Source: Achromobacter piechaudii NBRC 102461
GTDB lineage: Bacteria; Pseudomonadota; Gammaproteobacteria; Burkholderiales; Burkholderiaceae_B
Reading direction: 5' to 3'
Assembly (NCBI RefSeq): GCF_001571245.1
Contig: NZ_BCTK01000008.1
Span: 124,001-188,000, forward strand
Length of the DNA: 64,000 bases
A model generated the notes under the pieces. The model did not search any database. It was not told the DNA's origin and saw nothing but the letters and a program-made list of their open reading frames with translations. The position numbers and the translations under genes were made by a program. This document shows positions 25,235 to 33,962 of this stretch, one piece after another (positions within the stretch are counted from its first letter, which is position 1; every line of letters starts with the position of its first letter).

Positions 25235-25699
25235 ATGCCCGACCCGCAACTGGTGTTTCGCCGCGCGCGCCAGGAAGACCTGCCGAAAATCGTCGCGCTG
25301 TTGGCGGACGACGAACTGGGCGCCAAGCGCGAAGACGCTTCGGTGCCGCTCAACCCCCGCTACACGGCCGCGTTCGCCGCCATCGCGCAGGATTCCAACC
25401 AATTCCTTGCCGTGGTTGAGCAAGGCCCGCACCTGGTCGGCTGTTTGCAGTTATCGTTCATACCCGGCTTGTCGCGGTTGGGTCTGTGGCGCGGCCAGAT
25501 CGAAAGCGTGCGCATCGCCTCGTCGGCGCGCGGCCAGGGTCTGGGACGCGCCATGTTTGAATGGGCCATCGACCAGTGCCGCGCCCAGGGCTGCGGCCTG
25601 GTCCAGCTGACGACCGACCGCGAGCGCCCCGATGCGCGGCGGTTCTATGAAAGCCTGGGCTTCACCGCCAGTCACGACGGCATGAAGCTGAACCTTTAG
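25235..25699 (+). CDS. GNAT-family N-acetyltransferase
   Basis: 154 residues with a complete GNAT fold: N-terminal R-R-A-R-x-E-D-L-P, motif A V-R-I-A-S-S-A-R-G-Q-G-L-G (R/Q-x-x-G-x-G/A acetyl-CoA loop) and the C-terminal A-R-R-F-Y-E-S-L-G-F. Acceptor unknown. GAAGGAG precedes the ATG. It sits in a tight run (13 bp after the GST gene, 29 bp before the lipoate-ligase accessory gene) that may be one operon. Confidence 0.85.
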   Translation: MPDPQLVFRRARQEDLPKIVALLADDELGAKREDASVPLNPRYTAAFAAIAQDSNQFLAVVEQGPHLVGCLQLSFIPGLSRLGLWRGQIESVRIASSARGQGLGRAMFEWAIDQCRAQGCGLVQLTTDRERPDARRFYESLGFTASHDGMKLNL

Positions 25700-25728
25700 T
25701 TTTGTCATTGATTTCGCAAGGAGCGCCC

Positions 25729-26004
25729 ATGCATGGCGAATACAAAGTCCCCGGCGGCAAACTGGTTGTCGCGGATCTCGAAGTGCGCGACGGCCGCCTG
25801 GCCAACGTCCGCATCAGCGGCGACTTTTTTCTTGAGCCGCCCGAGGCGCTGGAAGCCATCAACAGTGGCTTGAACGGCATGCCGGCCGATGCCGGTGAAC
25901 TGGAGTTGGCAGTGGCGGTGCAATCCGCCCTGCCCGCGGACGCCGAGATGTTCGGCTTTTCCGCCGAAGCCGTGGCCGTGGTGCTGCGGAGGGCGCTGGC
26001 ATGA
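25729..26004 (+). CDS. Lipoate-ligase accessory (C-terminal) domain as a separate protein
   Basis: 91 residues matching the small alpha/beta C-terminal domain that follows the catalytic domain in E. coli LplA: the G-K-L-V-V-A-D-L-E-V start, G-D-F-F-L-E-P, then an acidic helix. In archaea such as Thermoplasma this domain is a separate protein (LplB) that is needed for lipoate adenylation by LplA. AAGGAG precedes the ATG at 25729. Its stop overlaps the next gene's start (ATGA), so the two are coupled. Confidence 0.75.
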   Translation: MHGEYKVPGGKLVVADLEVRDGRLANVRISGDFFLEPPEALEAINSGLNGMPADAGELELAVAVQSALPADAEMFGFSAEAVAVVLRRALA

Positions 26005-26777
26005 CGCGCACCGACTGGAACGACTACGACTGGCAATTGATTCACGAAGGCCCGCAGGCCCCGTCGCTGCACATGGCGCTGGACGCCGTGATCACCGACG
26101 AGGTCGGCGCAGGCCAGCGCCCGCCCACGTTGCGCATCTGGGAATGGGCCGCGCCTGCCGTCGTCATCGGCCGTTTCCAATCTCTGAAAAACGAAGTCGA
26201 TCCTGAAGGCGCCAAGCGCCATGGCATTGAAGTCGTGCGCCGTGTCAGCGGCGGCGGCGCGATGTTCATCGAACCGGGCAACTCCATCACCTATTCACTC
26301 AGTGCGCCGCAGGCGCTGGTGCATGGCATGAGCTTCCAGGAATCCTATGCGTTCCTGGACGCCTGGGTGCTGACGGCCTTGCAAGGCTTGGGCATCAAGG
26401 CCTGGTATCAGCCCTTGAACGACATTGCGTCCGACATCGGCAAGATCGGCGGCGCCGCCCAGGCTCGCCGAGCCGGCGCGGTGCTGCACCACGTGACCAT
26501 GTCCTACGATATCGACGCCGATAAAATGGTCGAGGTCTTGCGCATCGGTCGCGAGAAACTTTCCGACAAAGGCACCACCAGCGCGAAGAAGCGCGTCGAC
26601 CCGCTGCGCACGCAGACCGGCCTGGCGCGCGAAGTGATCATCAGCCGCATGCTGGAAACTTTTGCGGGCCTGCATCGTCTGACTCCGGGACAAATCGGCA
26701 GCGATACGCTGGCGCGCGCCCAGCAGCAGGCCGATGAAAAGTTCTCTACGCCGGAATGGACGGGCGTGGTGCCTTGA
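26001..26777 (+). CDS. lplA: Lipoate-protein ligase A, catalytic subunit
   Basis: 258 residues of the BPL_LplA_LipB fold. The lipoate/ATP-binding R-R-V-S-G-G-G-A-M-F is at 80-89, followed by E-P-G-N-S-I-T-Y-S, and the catalytic Lys148 is in K-I-G-G-A-A-Q. It attaches free lipoate to E2 and GcvH proteins. The C-terminal domain of one-piece bacterial LplA is missing and is supplied by the preceding overlapping gene. The order accessory-then-catalytic is the reverse of the fused enzyme. An octanoyltransferase (LipM-like) role is an alternative. Confidence 0.8.
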   Translation: MTRTDWNDYDWQLIHEGPQAPSLHMALDAVITDEVGAGQRPPTLRIWEWAAPAVVIGRFQSLKNEVDPEGAKRHGIEVVRRVSGGGAMFIEPGNSITYSLSAPQALVHGMSFQESYAFLDAWVLTALQGLGIKAWYQPLNDIASDIGKIGGAAQARRAGAVLHHVTMSYDIDADKMVEVLRIGREKLSDKGTTSAKKRVDPLRTQTGLAREVIISRMLETFAGLHRLTPGQIGSDTLARAQQQADEKFSTPEWTGVVP

Positions 26778-26809
26778 CGGCAAGGCTTTGATTTTGTGGA
26801 GGTAGTTCA

Positions 26810-27619
26810 ATGCGTCGCACATTCACGCCGCAAGGCGCGATAGGCGGTCTGATCCTGGGCGCGGCCCTGTTGGCCCTGGCTGGCTGCGGCACGTCGCCGC
26901 CCGCCAACATCACCCTGGCCGAGCCCGCCTCGTCCACACCAGAAAAGGTGGGCGATCTTTCCACCGAACGCATCAAATGGGCGTCGAACAAGCCCGGTTG
27001 CGAAGGCGATTGCCCGCGCATTGAAATCGACAGCGTGGCGTTTCCCGGCATCCCCAAACTGAGCGCGCTGGTCGATCACGTGCTGGCCTACATGACCGGC
27101 ACGGACGCCAATCGCCGAGGCCCGTACAACACGCTGTCGGAATACACGCAGTACTTCTGGTCCACCGCGCGTCCGCGCGACTCCACGTATTTCAAGGCGT
27201 CGGTCAAAGACACGGTGGGCGACATCGTGTCGATCGAGCTGCACACCGAACAATTCCTGACCGGCGCCGCGCACGGCATTCCGGCAACGCAATACCTGAA
27301 CTGGGAACGTACTCGCGGCCGCGTCATGAGCCTGGACGAAGCACTGATCCCCGGCCGGCGCGCCGAATACGTGGCCGCGTTGCAGCGCGCGCATGCCAAG
27401 TGGCTGACGGGCAACCCCGACGCCAAGCGCGATCCCGCCTCTTACAACAAGATGTGGCCCTTCCAGGAAAGCGACAACTTCGCATTGACCCGCGACGGCA
27501 TCGTCGTGAAGTACGACGCCTATTCGATTGCGCCGTATTCGCACGGCGAACCGGAACTGAGCATCCCCTACGCGGACCTGCGCGGCATCCTGAAGCCGGA
27601 GCTGTTGCCGCGTTCCTGA
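26810..27619 (+). CDS. Lipoprotein with DUF3298/RsiV-like domain
   Basis: 269 residues. Signal with lipobox L-A-G-C (lipid Cys about 26), a short linker, then a PdaC/RsiV-like region and DUF3298: H-T-E-Q-F-L-T-G-A-A-H-G near 145-160, and the final L-T-R-D-G-I-V-V-K-Y-D-A-Y-S-I-A-P-Y-S-H-G, where such proteins have a conserved Y-E-I-A-P-Y. A soluble envelope lipoprotein; in RsiV this domain binds lysozyme, but no such role is shown here. GGAGGT precedes the ATG. Confidence 0.75.
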   Translation: MRRTFTPQGAIGGLILGAALLALAGCGTSPPANITLAEPASSTPEKVGDLSTERIKWASNKPGCEGDCPRIEIDSVAFPGIPKLSALVDHVLAYMTGTDANRRGPYNTLSEYTQYFWSTARPRDSTYFKASVKDTVGDIVSIELHTEQFLTGAAHGIPATQYLNWERTRGRVMSLDEALIPGRRAEYVAALQRAHAKWLTGNPDAKRDPASYNKMWPFQESDNFALTRDGIVVKYDAYSIAPYSHGEPELSIPYADLRGILKPELLPRS

Positions 27620-27636
27620 CGCTGCGCGAATGCCAA

Positions 27637-27670
27637 GGCCGGCAGCGGGCGAGATCGCCCAGTGCCGGCC
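27637..27670. terminator. Two-tier hairpin between convergent lipoprotein and porin genes
   Basis: GGCCGGCA/TGCCGGCC (27637-27644, 27663-27670) encloses a second stem GGGCGA/TCGCCC (27647-27652, 27655-27660). It begins 17 bp after the lipoprotein stop. There is no T-run, so termination may need Rho or it may protect the 3' end. The remaining gap to 27864 shows nothing clear. Confidence 0.5.
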
Positions 27671-27864
27671 ATGCGGGCTCGACGCGGCGCCGGGCTCTTG
27701 CAAGCCCGAGGTTCGGGTGAGCGGACTGAGAGTGGAGCTAGGGAGGTGGCCGCCTTTTTCGCGTCTGTGGCCGGGTAAGACGCCCAGTCCGCTCAACGCA
27801 ACCATGGCAGGACAGAACCGGCGACGCGCGCCATGCGCGTGCCGCCGGCCCCCGCGCGCATCGC

Positions 27865-28974
27865 TTAGAAGCGGTGGCGCACGCCCACGATGCCAACGGT
27901 GCTCTTGACGCCGTCAACAAACGCGAAGTCGGTGGCGTACGAACCCAGCGCGTACAGGTTGGTGCGCTTGGACAGGTTGTACGTGTAGCCGATGCTGTAG
28001 ACGTTCATCGTCGAGTCGTTGCCGGCCGTCAGCGGGGTGCCGTTCGGGTCGGCACGCTGCCACGAAGCCAGGAAGCTGCTGGCGCCGAAGGGCACGGTCA
28101 AGCCCACCAGGTAGGAATTGGCTTTGAAGCCCGACACCGCAACGTTGGTGCCGAAGCTGCTGGCCGTGGGGCTGCCGCTGCCGAAAGAATTGATGCTCTG
28201 GCCAGTGAACCAGCCGTCGCGCGTCTGGCCGAAGCCCAACGCCAGCTTGACCACCTCGAAGTCGTAGGCGGCGGCGACAGACCACGACTTGGGCGTGGCG
28301 TCGTTGCCCAGCTGGCTGGCGGGGTTCAGTTGGTCATAGGTGGCGGCGACGTTCAAGGGGCCGTTCACGTAACGCAGGCCGGTCGTGATGGCGCGCGTGT
28401 TGTCGGCAGTCTTGAAGCCGGTTTGCGCGGCGGTCGTGTCCGAGGCGTTGAACGAGTAGCCCGCGCCAAACTGGAAGCCGCTGAACGACGGGGTCGAGTA
28501 CTGCACCATGTTGTCGTAGCGGACGGTGTTGGCGGCGCTGAACGCCACGCCGACGTTGGCCTGGCCGTAGCTGCCGGCGAACGGATCGATCGACGCCAGG
28601 TACTTGGACGCGATGTTGGTCTGACGGCCAAATTCCAGCAGGCCCCACGAATCGGCCTTCAGGCCGACGGTGGCTTGGCGACCAAACAGGCGGCCGCTTT
28701 GGCCGGATTGGCCGTTACCCGAATTGAAGCCGCTTTCCAGGGTGAACACGGCGGACAGGCCATCGCCCAGGTCTTCCGCGCCACGCAGGCCCCAACGCGA
28801 GCCGCTCGACACGCCATTGACCATGCCGACCTTCGATTCGTGATAGCCGTCGCCCTTGATGCGCTGGTAGCCGATACCCGTATCGATCAGGCCATACAAC
28901 GTTACCGAGGTTTCCGCTTGGGCCACGCCGGACACGGCGGCCAAGAGCGCGGATGCGAGCAGAGTCTTTTTCAT
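27865..28974 (-). CDS. Outer-membrane porin (Gram-negative porin, betaproteobacterial type)
   Basis: 369 residues: signal peptide ending V-A-Q-A-E (1-20), then the porin_4 pattern S-V-T-L-Y-G-L-I-D-T-G, R-W-G-L-R-G-x-E-D-L-G, and the constriction-loop region around A-S-I-D-P-F-A-G. It ends in V-R-H-R-F, the C-terminal Phe signal for BAM insertion. It is close to Bordetella/Comamonas (Omp32-like) trimeric porins, often anion-selective. The ATG at 28974 has AAAGGGAA. The 5' region holds an AGGGACGC motif shared with gdhA. Confidence 0.9.
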   Translation of the reverse strand: MKKTLLASALLAAVSGVAQAETSVTLYGLIDTGIGYQRIKGDGYHESKVGMVNGVSSGSRWGLRGAEDLGDGLSAVFTLESGFNSGNGQSGQSGRLFGRQATVGLKADSWGLLEFGRQTNIASKYLASIDPFAGSYGQANVGVAFSAANTVRYDNMVQYSTPSFSGFQFGAGYSFNASDTTAAQTGFKTADNTRAITTGLRYVNGPLNVAATYDQLNPASQLGNDATPKSWSVAAAYDFEVVKLALGFGQTRDGWFTGQSINSFGSGSPTASSFGTNVAVSGFKANSYLVGLTVPFGASSFLASWQRADPNGTPLTAGNDSTMNVYSIGYTYNLSKRTNLYALGSYATDFAFVDGVKSTVGIVGVRHRF

Positions 28975-29060
28975 TGCATATTCCCTTTGATTGAACATAC
29001 CCGCGCTGTGCCCCGGCTTGTTTGGCAAGCGGCGCGCAGCGCATGGCAGGAACGAATTCT

Positions 29061-29072
29061 AGGGACGCTATG
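29061..29072. promoter_or_regulatory. Shared motif copy 1 (upstream of porin)
   Basis: AGGGACGCTATG lies 87-98 bp upstream of the porin start. The same motif is before the thioesterase and twice before gdhA. Read on the gene's strand, the first half precedes a TAGAAT that could be a -10 box, with TTGCCT 15 bp before it. Confidence 0.4.
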
Positions 29073-29253
29073 TGTCAGGCAATGATGCGATAAGGCTAGT
29101 GGCCCCGATCCGCGTAAAAAAAGCCCTACTGTGGTCTGCGCTCCACAACCGGGCTATACGTCCGCTCGGCCAATGAGCACGTCACGTTTGCATGTTAAGA
29201 ACGCCGCTAGTGCAATGCAATCTCGGCATCACCCAACACGCTTGGAGTGTTGT

Positions 29254-29733
29254 TTATCTGGCGCCTTTCAAGGGCAGCAGGCGTCGATAGCCTTCCGGCA
29301 GCGGTTGGGCGGCGTGGTCGGCGGCGGCCCGGGCCAGGCGCTCTTGCAGTTCTGGCGGAAATGGCTTGGCGCGGCGGGTATTCAAATCCACGTGCAAGGA
29401 CAATTGCTCCATGGTGGCGGCCAGGTAGCCGTCGCGCGTCTGGGTCAATTCCATCAGGCAAAGCAGCCGTTTGTCGTCCGCCTCCAGCACCCGCACGCGC
29501 AGCGCCAGCGGGTCGCCTTCCAGCACTTCACGCAGATAGGCCACGTGCACGTTCATCGTGTAGATGCCGCAGCGCGTCGCCTCAGTGTAGTCCAGCCCCA
29601 CGCCCACCTGACTGAGCAGTTCGAAACCGACCCGGTCGAAGATGCCGACATAATGCGCCGCGTTCAAATGTCCGTACGCGTCGATCCAGGCGGGGTCCAC
29701 AGTGAGGGTTGTGGACGGCAAGGTTTGGGTCAT
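29254..29733 (-). CDS. Acyl-CoA thioesterase, 4HBT hot-dog family
   Basis: 159 residues with a hot-dog thioesterase fold: the active-site segment D-A-Y-G-H-L-N-A-A-H-Y, where 4-hydroxybenzoyl-CoA-type thioesterases carry D-x-x-G-H-x-N-N-x-x-Y, then V-A-Y-L-R-E-V-L-E-G-D-P. It would release an acid from an acyl-CoA. It resembles thioesterases in carnitine and betaine operons, but no such genes are near. The ATG at 29733 has a strong GGAGGA site; the open frame before it is rejected. Confidence 0.8.
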   Translation of the reverse strand: MTQTLPSTTLTVDPAWIDAYGHLNAAHYVGIFDRVGFELLSQVGVGLDYTEATRCGIYTMNVHVAYLREVLEGDPLALRVRVLEADDKRLLCLMELTQTRDGYLAATMEQLSLHVDLNTRRAKPFPPELQERLARAAADHAAQPLPEGYRRLLPLKGAR

Positions 29734-29769
29734 GGGGTCCTCCGGGGGACAAGGCTGGGAATGAAGGTA

Positions 29770-29781
29770 AGGGACGCAATG
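29770..29781. promoter_or_regulatory. Shared motif copy 2 (upstream of thioesterase)
   Basis: AGGGACGCAATG lies 37-48 bp upstream of the thioesterase start, in the same orientation as the copy before the porin. Confidence 0.35.
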
Positions 29782-29910
29782 TTGATTCTGGCGTCGTTCT
29801 TGGCACCGGCACATTCTATGCAGATTGTGCAGGCTGCTCTGTTTAGGCGACGCGCCCCCTTCCTGTTGCGCCCGCTAGGCCCGATGAGATCTCACCACCG
29901 TCCCCAAATG

Positions 29911-29936
29911 GAAATCGCCCCATACGGGGCGATTTC
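29911..29936. terminator. Terminator downstream of gdhA
   Basis: A perfect 11-bp stem GAAATCGCCCC / GGGGCGATTTC with a 4-base loop (29911-29921, 29926-29936), 60 bp past the gdhA stop. The T-richer tail (TCTTCTT) is on the plus strand; on the minus strand only the ATTT of the stem base follows. Confidence 0.7.
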
Positions 29937-29996
29937 TCTTCTTGTCTGCCTCGGCCTCCTCGGCGCCGCGTCAATGACGCGGCGTCGATTCAGTCA

Positions 29997-31286
29997 TTAC
30001 GGGTACAGGCCGCGCACCTGGCGCGCTTGCAGGATACGCGTGCAAGCCACGATGAACGCGGCGGTGCGCAGCGTGACCTTGTGTTCCTTGGCCACTTGCG
30101 ACACGGCGCTGTAGGCCTCGCGCATGATGCGTTCCAGGCGCTGGTTGATCTCTTCTTCGCTCCAGAAGAAGCTGGAGAAGTCCTGCACCCATTCGAAGTA
30201 CGACACGGTCACGCCGCCGGCGTTGGCCAGCACGTCCGGCACCACGTAGACACCATGTTCGAACAGGATGTCGTCCGCTTCCGGGGTCGTGGGGCCGTTG
30301 GCGCCTTCCACCACGACTTTCGCGCGCACCTTGGGCGCGTTTTCAGCGGTGATCTGGCTTTCGAGCGCGGCGGGGATCAGGAATTCGGTTTCCAGCGTCC
30401 AGAATTCGTCCTTGTCCAGCGCCTGGCCGCCCGAAAAGCCGCCCACGCCGCCGTGTTGCGACACATGCGACAGCAGCTTGTGCACGTCCAGGCCTGCGGG
30501 GTTGTGCACGGTGCCGGTGTGATCCTGCGCGGCGATGACCTTGGCGCCGGCTTCATGGAACAGGCGGGCGGCGGTGCCACCCACGTTGCCAAAGCCTTGG
30601 ACCACGACGCGCGACTTGGACACGTCGATGTTCAGGTCGCGGGCGGCTTCGCACGCAACGACGAACACGCCACGGCCGGTGGCTTCCACGCGGCCCAGGC
30701 TGCCGCCCAGCGCGATCGGCTTGCCGGTGACCACGCCGGTGGCGGTGGCGCCTTCGTTCATGGAGTAGGTGTCCATCATCCAGGCCATGGCCTGGGCGTT
30801 GGTGCCGACGTCGGGAGCGGGAATGTCTTTGGAGGGTCCGATGATGACGCCGATTTCGCTGGTGTAGCGGCGGGTCATGCGTTCGAGTTCGGAATGCGAC
30901 AGCGTGCGCGGATCAACGCGGATACCGCCCTTGGCGCCACCATAAGGCAGGTTCACGGCGGCGTTCTTGACCGACATCCACGCGGCCAGCGCCATCACTT
31001 CGGACAAGGTCACGTCCTGGTGGAAACGCACACCGCCCTTGCCGGGGCCGCGCGACACGTTGTGCTGCACGCGATAGCCTTCGAAGTGCGCGATGGTGCC
31101 GTTGTCCAGTTCGATCGGCACATCGACGATGAGGGCGCGCTTCGGACGCTTCAGCGTCTCGACCCACCGACCCAAGGTGCCCAGGTACGGCGTGACCCGG
31201 TCGACTTGTTGCAGGTAATTACCCCAGGGGCCGAGGTCATCGGCATTCAGATAAGACGGCAAGGCATGGGTGGGCGTTTGAGACAT
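29997..31286 (-). CDS. gdhA: Glutamate dehydrogenase
   Basis: 429 residues, the short hexameric class. The catalytic Lys109 is in L-P-Y-G-G-A-K-G-G (104-112), preceded by K-G-G-V-R-F-H; the Rossmann motif is G-F-G-N-V-G-G. It interconverts glutamate with 2-oxoglutarate plus ammonia. The length and G-A-K-G-G-I form resemble the NAD-linked RocG/GudB group, so a catabolic role is likely, but coenzyme choice is not certain. The start at 31286 is chosen because AGGAGA is well spaced; Met codons 2 and 16 triplets upstream are too close to, or before, that site. Confidence 0.92.
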   Translation of the reverse strand: MSQTPTHALPSYLNADDLGPWGNYLQQVDRVTPYLGTLGRWVETLKRPKRALIVDVPIELDNGTIAHFEGYRVQHNVSRGPGKGGVRFHQDVTLSEVMALAAWMSVKNAAVNLPYGGAKGGIRVDPRTLSHSELERMTRRYTSEIGVIIGPSKDIPAPDVGTNAQAMAWMMDTYSMNEGATATGVVTGKPIALGGSLGRVEATGRGVFVVACEAARDLNIDVSKSRVVVQGFGNVGGTAARLFHEAGAKVIAAQDHTGTVHNPAGLDVHKLLSHVSQHGGVGGFSGGQALDKDEFWTLETEFLIPAALESQITAENAPKVRAKVVVEGANGPTTPEADDILFEHGVYVVPDVLANAGGVTVSYFEWVQDFSSFFWSEEEINQRLERIMREAYSAVSQVAKEHKVTLRTAAFIVACTRILQARQVRGLYP

Positions 31287-31331
31287 GAGCATGATCTCCT
31301 GACAAAGTTGCGCCATTTTATCCACGAAAAC

Positions 31332-31379
31332 CATAGCGTCCCTATTTAAAACCTAAATATTTTTAATAGGGACGCATTG
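31332..31379. promoter_or_regulatory. Inverted repeat with AT-rich core upstream of gdhA
   Basis: GCGTCCCTATT (31336-31346) and AATAGGGACGC (31365-31375) are perfect 11-bp arms around an 18-bp core that is nearly all A/T. Each arm extends into one copy of the shared motif: reverse copy at 31332-31343 (CATAGCGTCCCT) and forward copy at 31368-31379 (AGGGACGCATTG). It lies 46-93 bp upstream of the gdhA start, where a promoter and a dimeric or tetrameric regulator would bind. Confidence 0.5.
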
Positions 31380-31507
31380 CCGTTGTGGATACCGTACGGG
31401 TCACGAGCCTGGCTCGAAAACTGCCCTATCCTAAGCCGCCAATTCGCAAGCGTCCAGCCTCGGTCAACCGCAAGCCGCGGCCACCAAGGCTTGGCGGGCA
31501 AGCAATG

Positions 31508-31545
31508 AAAAAAGGGGCAGCCCCTTGCGAGAGCAGCCCCTTTTT
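31508..31545 (-). terminator. Terminator after hutG
   Basis: On the minus strand AAAAAGGGGC (31545-31536) pairs with GCCCCTTTTT (31518-31509) and ends in a run of six T. An inner GGGGC-type hairpin is an alternative fold. It lies 26 bp after the hutG stop and closes the transporter-hutG operon. Confidence 0.8.
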
Positions 31546-31570
31546 AGCGATGCCGTTCCCGACATCGATG

Positions 31571-32518
31571 CTACGGCGCCATCAACTGCCATGCCAGCCG
31601 GGCCGCCGCCCGCGCGCCGTGGCCATCGACGTCGAAACGCGGACTGTATTCCGCCATGTCGGCCACGCGCAGCTTGCCGCTGGCCTTGACCCGCACCGCG
31701 ATTTCTTCGACGACCGCCATCGGCACCCCATACGGCGCGGGCGCGGACACCCCGGGCATGACGGCTGCCGGCAGCACGTCCAGGTCGATCGTCAGATAGA
31801 CGTGGCGCGCGCGTGCCAGCAAGGCGTCCACATTGGCCAGACGCGCGGCCAGATGGCGTTCCTGCATATCGCGGTCTTCGACCCACACGGCGCCCACCTC
31901 GGCAGCGCGCGCGTACAGGGCCGGCGTATTGGCCAGCCGCGAGACGCCCAGGCAGGCGTATTGCAGCGCCCGCCCCTGCGCTTCGCAGTAGCGCGCAATC
32001 TGGTCGAAGGGCGTACCGGAACTGCCCGGGCGCCCCGTGCGCAGGTCGAAATGCGCGTCCAGATTCAGGACCAGGACGGGTTCGGTATCGCCCTGGGCTT
32101 CCAGCCAGCGGGCCAGGCCCTGGAAACTGCCCCAGGCAATCTCGTGCCCACCGCCCAGCACCAGCGGACGAGCGCCCTGCTCCAGCAGCCCGGCCACCCG
32201 CAGGCCCAAGCGCTCCTGCGCGTCTTCCAGTTGGTCGCCTTGGCACACGACGTCGCCGGCATCAAGCAGCCGCTCAAAGCCATGGGCGGGCAAGCCGGCC
32301 ATGAATTTGCGGATGCCCGCCGGGCCTTCCGCCGCGCCGACACGCCCCTGGTTGCGCGCCACGCCGGCGTCGCAGGCAAAGCCCAGCAAGACCGATTCGC
32401 CCTTGCCGGCCTGCCCGGCCTCGGCTTCAACGATGTGCGCCAGCCGACGCGTATCGCCCTGTTCGGCGCTGTCGTCGCGCGCCTTCCAAAGGCTTTTATC
32501 CACCTGTGGTGCATTCAT
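31571..32518 (-). CDS. hutG: Formimidoylglutamase
   Basis: 315-residue ureohydrolase (arginase) fold. Manganese ligands are visible in G-G-G-H-E, N-L-D-A-H-F-D and T-I-D-L-D. The S-S-G-T-P-F-D-Q-I segment is typical of HutG, which splits N-formimidoylglutamate to glutamate and formamide. Arginase or agmatinase would have a different substrate loop. Its ATG overlaps the transporter ATPase stop (ATGA), so uptake and hydrolysis are coupled. No other hut genes are in the window. Confidence 0.85.
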   Translation of the reverse strand: MNAPQVDKSLWKARDDSAEQGDTRRLAHIVEAEAGQAGKGESVLLGFACDAGVARNQGRVGAAEGPAGIRKFMAGLPAHGFERLLDAGDVVCQGDQLEDAQERLGLRVAGLLEQGARPLVLGGGHEIAWGSFQGLARWLEAQGDTEPVLVLNLDAHFDLRTGRPGSSGTPFDQIARYCEAQGRALQYACLGVSRLANTPALYARAAEVGAVWVEDRDMQERHLAARLANVDALLARARHVYLTIDLDVLPAAVMPGVSAPAPYGVPMAVVEEIAVRVKASGKLRVADMAEYSPRFDVDGHGARAAARLAWQLMAP

Positions 32519-33297
32519 GCCGCCGCCCCCTGGCTCAACACCGCTTGCAGGAACTCGCGGGTGCGCGCCTCGCGCGGTTGCGTGAAGATCACTTCGGGCG
32601 GCCCGGATTCCAGGATGACCCCGCCGTCCATCACCGCCACCACGTCGGCCACATCGCGCGCAAAACCCATTTCGTGCGTGACGACCATCATCGTCATGCC
32701 TTCGCGCGCCAGCAGCTTCATCACCTGCAACACCTCGCCCACCAGCTCAGGGTCCAGCGCCGAGGTCGGCTCATCGAACAGCATGACCTTCGGCTGCATC
32801 GCCAGCGCGCGCGCGATCGCCACGCGCTGCTTTTGACCGCCCGACAGGCTGGCCGGCATGGCCGCCATTTTCTGCGACAGCCCCACCTTTTTCAGCAGGT
32901 CTTCGGCCAGTGCATTGGCCTGGTCGCGCCCCATTCCACGCAGCGTGCGCGGGCCCACGGTGACGTTGTCCAGCACGGACAGGTGCGGAAACAGGTTGAA
33001 GCTCTGGAACACCATGCCCACCTGCATGCGCAGCTGGTTCAAGGCCGCTTCCGGCAACAACGTGCCGTTGTCCAGCAACGTCTGGCCACAGATGTCCACG
33101 GTGCCGGCTTCCGCCACTTCCAGGCCATTGCAGCAACGCAGCAAGGTGCTCTTGCCCGAGCCGCTGGGCCCGATCACGACCACCACCTGCGAAGGCAGCA
33201 CATCGAAATCGATGCCCTTGAGCACGGCATGCTCGCCATAGGACTTTTCCAGGCCGCGTATGCGGATCATTTCCTGCGGATTGCCCAGCTGGTTCAT
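32515..33297 (-). CDS. Polar amino-acid ABC transporter, ATP-binding protein
   Basis: 260 residues of the HisP/GlnQ group. Walker A is G-P-S-G-S-G-K-S-T (about 43-51), the Q-loop is [10 protein letters not shown], the signature is L-S-G-G-Q-K-Q-R and Walker B is [13 protein letters not shown]. It energises the adjacent PAAT-type permease. It overlaps the permease gene before it and hutG after it by four bases each. The amino acid is unknown; histidine or formimidoylglutamate would fit HutG. Confidence 0.9.
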   Translation of the reverse strand: MNQLGNPQEMIRIRGLEKSYGEHAVLKGIDFDVLPSQVVVVIGPSGSGKSTLLRCCNGLEVAEAGTVDICGQTLLDNGTLLPEAALNQLRMQVGMVFQSFNLFPHLSVLDNVTVGPRTLRGMGRDQANALAEDLLKKVGLSQKMAAMPASLSGGQKQRVAIARALAMQPKVMLFDEPTSALDPELVGEVLQVMKLLAREGMTMMVVTHEMGFARDVADVVAVMDGGVILESGPPEVIFTQPREARTREFLQAVLSQGAAA

Positions 33298-33962
33298 TGC
33301 ACCATCCCTCCGGCGCGCAGGTGTTGCTCGACCTTGCGCAAAATCAACATGGCGGCAGTCGTCAGGACCAGATAGATCAACGCCACCACCAGATACGTTT
33401 CAAGCGACCGATACGACACACTGATGATCTTCTGCCCTTCGTGCATCAGGTCGTGAATGGTCAGCAGCGACACCAGCGCCGAATTCTTGATCAGCGCGAT
33501 GAACTCGTTGCCCAGGGGCGGAATCATGCGCACCACCGCTTGCGGCAGGATGATGATGCGCATCGCCTGGCCCGACGACATGCCCAGCGAACGCGCCGCT
33601 TCGGTCTGGCCACGGTCCACCGACTGGATGGCGCCGCGCACGATTTCCGACACGTACGCGCCTGAATACATACCCAGGCCCAAGACGCCGCACGCAAAGG
33701 CGGGCAAGGTCACGCCAAATTGCGGCAGGCCGAAGAACCAGATGAACAATTGGACCAGCAGCGGCGTTCCGCGAAAGAACAGCAGGTAGACGCTGCACAG
33801 GTTGTAGATGACGTAGCGCTTGGGGTTGAGCCGGCCGACGCCGACCAGCAGGCCCATGACGCAGCCCAGCAACAAGGCGCCGGCAGTTACCTCGATGGTA
33901 ACTACCGCGCCCCGCATCAGGCTGTCGAAGTCGGCGAAGACGGGGGCGAATTCCAGATTCAT
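33294..33962 (-). CDS. Polar amino-acid ABC transporter, permease
   Basis: 222 residues of the HisM/GlnP family with about five membrane helices. It has the [12 protein letters not shown] motif and the EAA loop E-A-A-R-S-L-G-M-S near residue 130. The start at 33962 overlaps the binding-protein stop (ATGA); the earlier in-frame start at 33983 lies inside that gene. One permease gene only, so the channel would be a homodimer. Confidence 0.9.
   Translation of the reverse strand: MNLEFAPVFADFDSLMRGAVVTIEVTAGALLLGCVMGLLVGVGRLNPKRYVIYNLCSVYLLFFRGTPLLVQLFIWFFGLPQFGVTLPAFACGVLGLGMYSGAYVSEIVRGAIQSVDRGQTEAARSLGMSSGQAMRIIILPQAVVRMIPPLGNEFIALIKNSALVSLLTIHDLMHEGQKIISVSYRSLETYLVVALIYLVLTTAAMLILRKVEQHLRAGGMVQ

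Noticed and set aside
31332-31379. The gdhA inverted repeat as ends of a miniature transposable element
   Set aside because: Only about 40 bp in all, no flanking target-site duplication, and the arms coincide with a motif seen at two other promoters.
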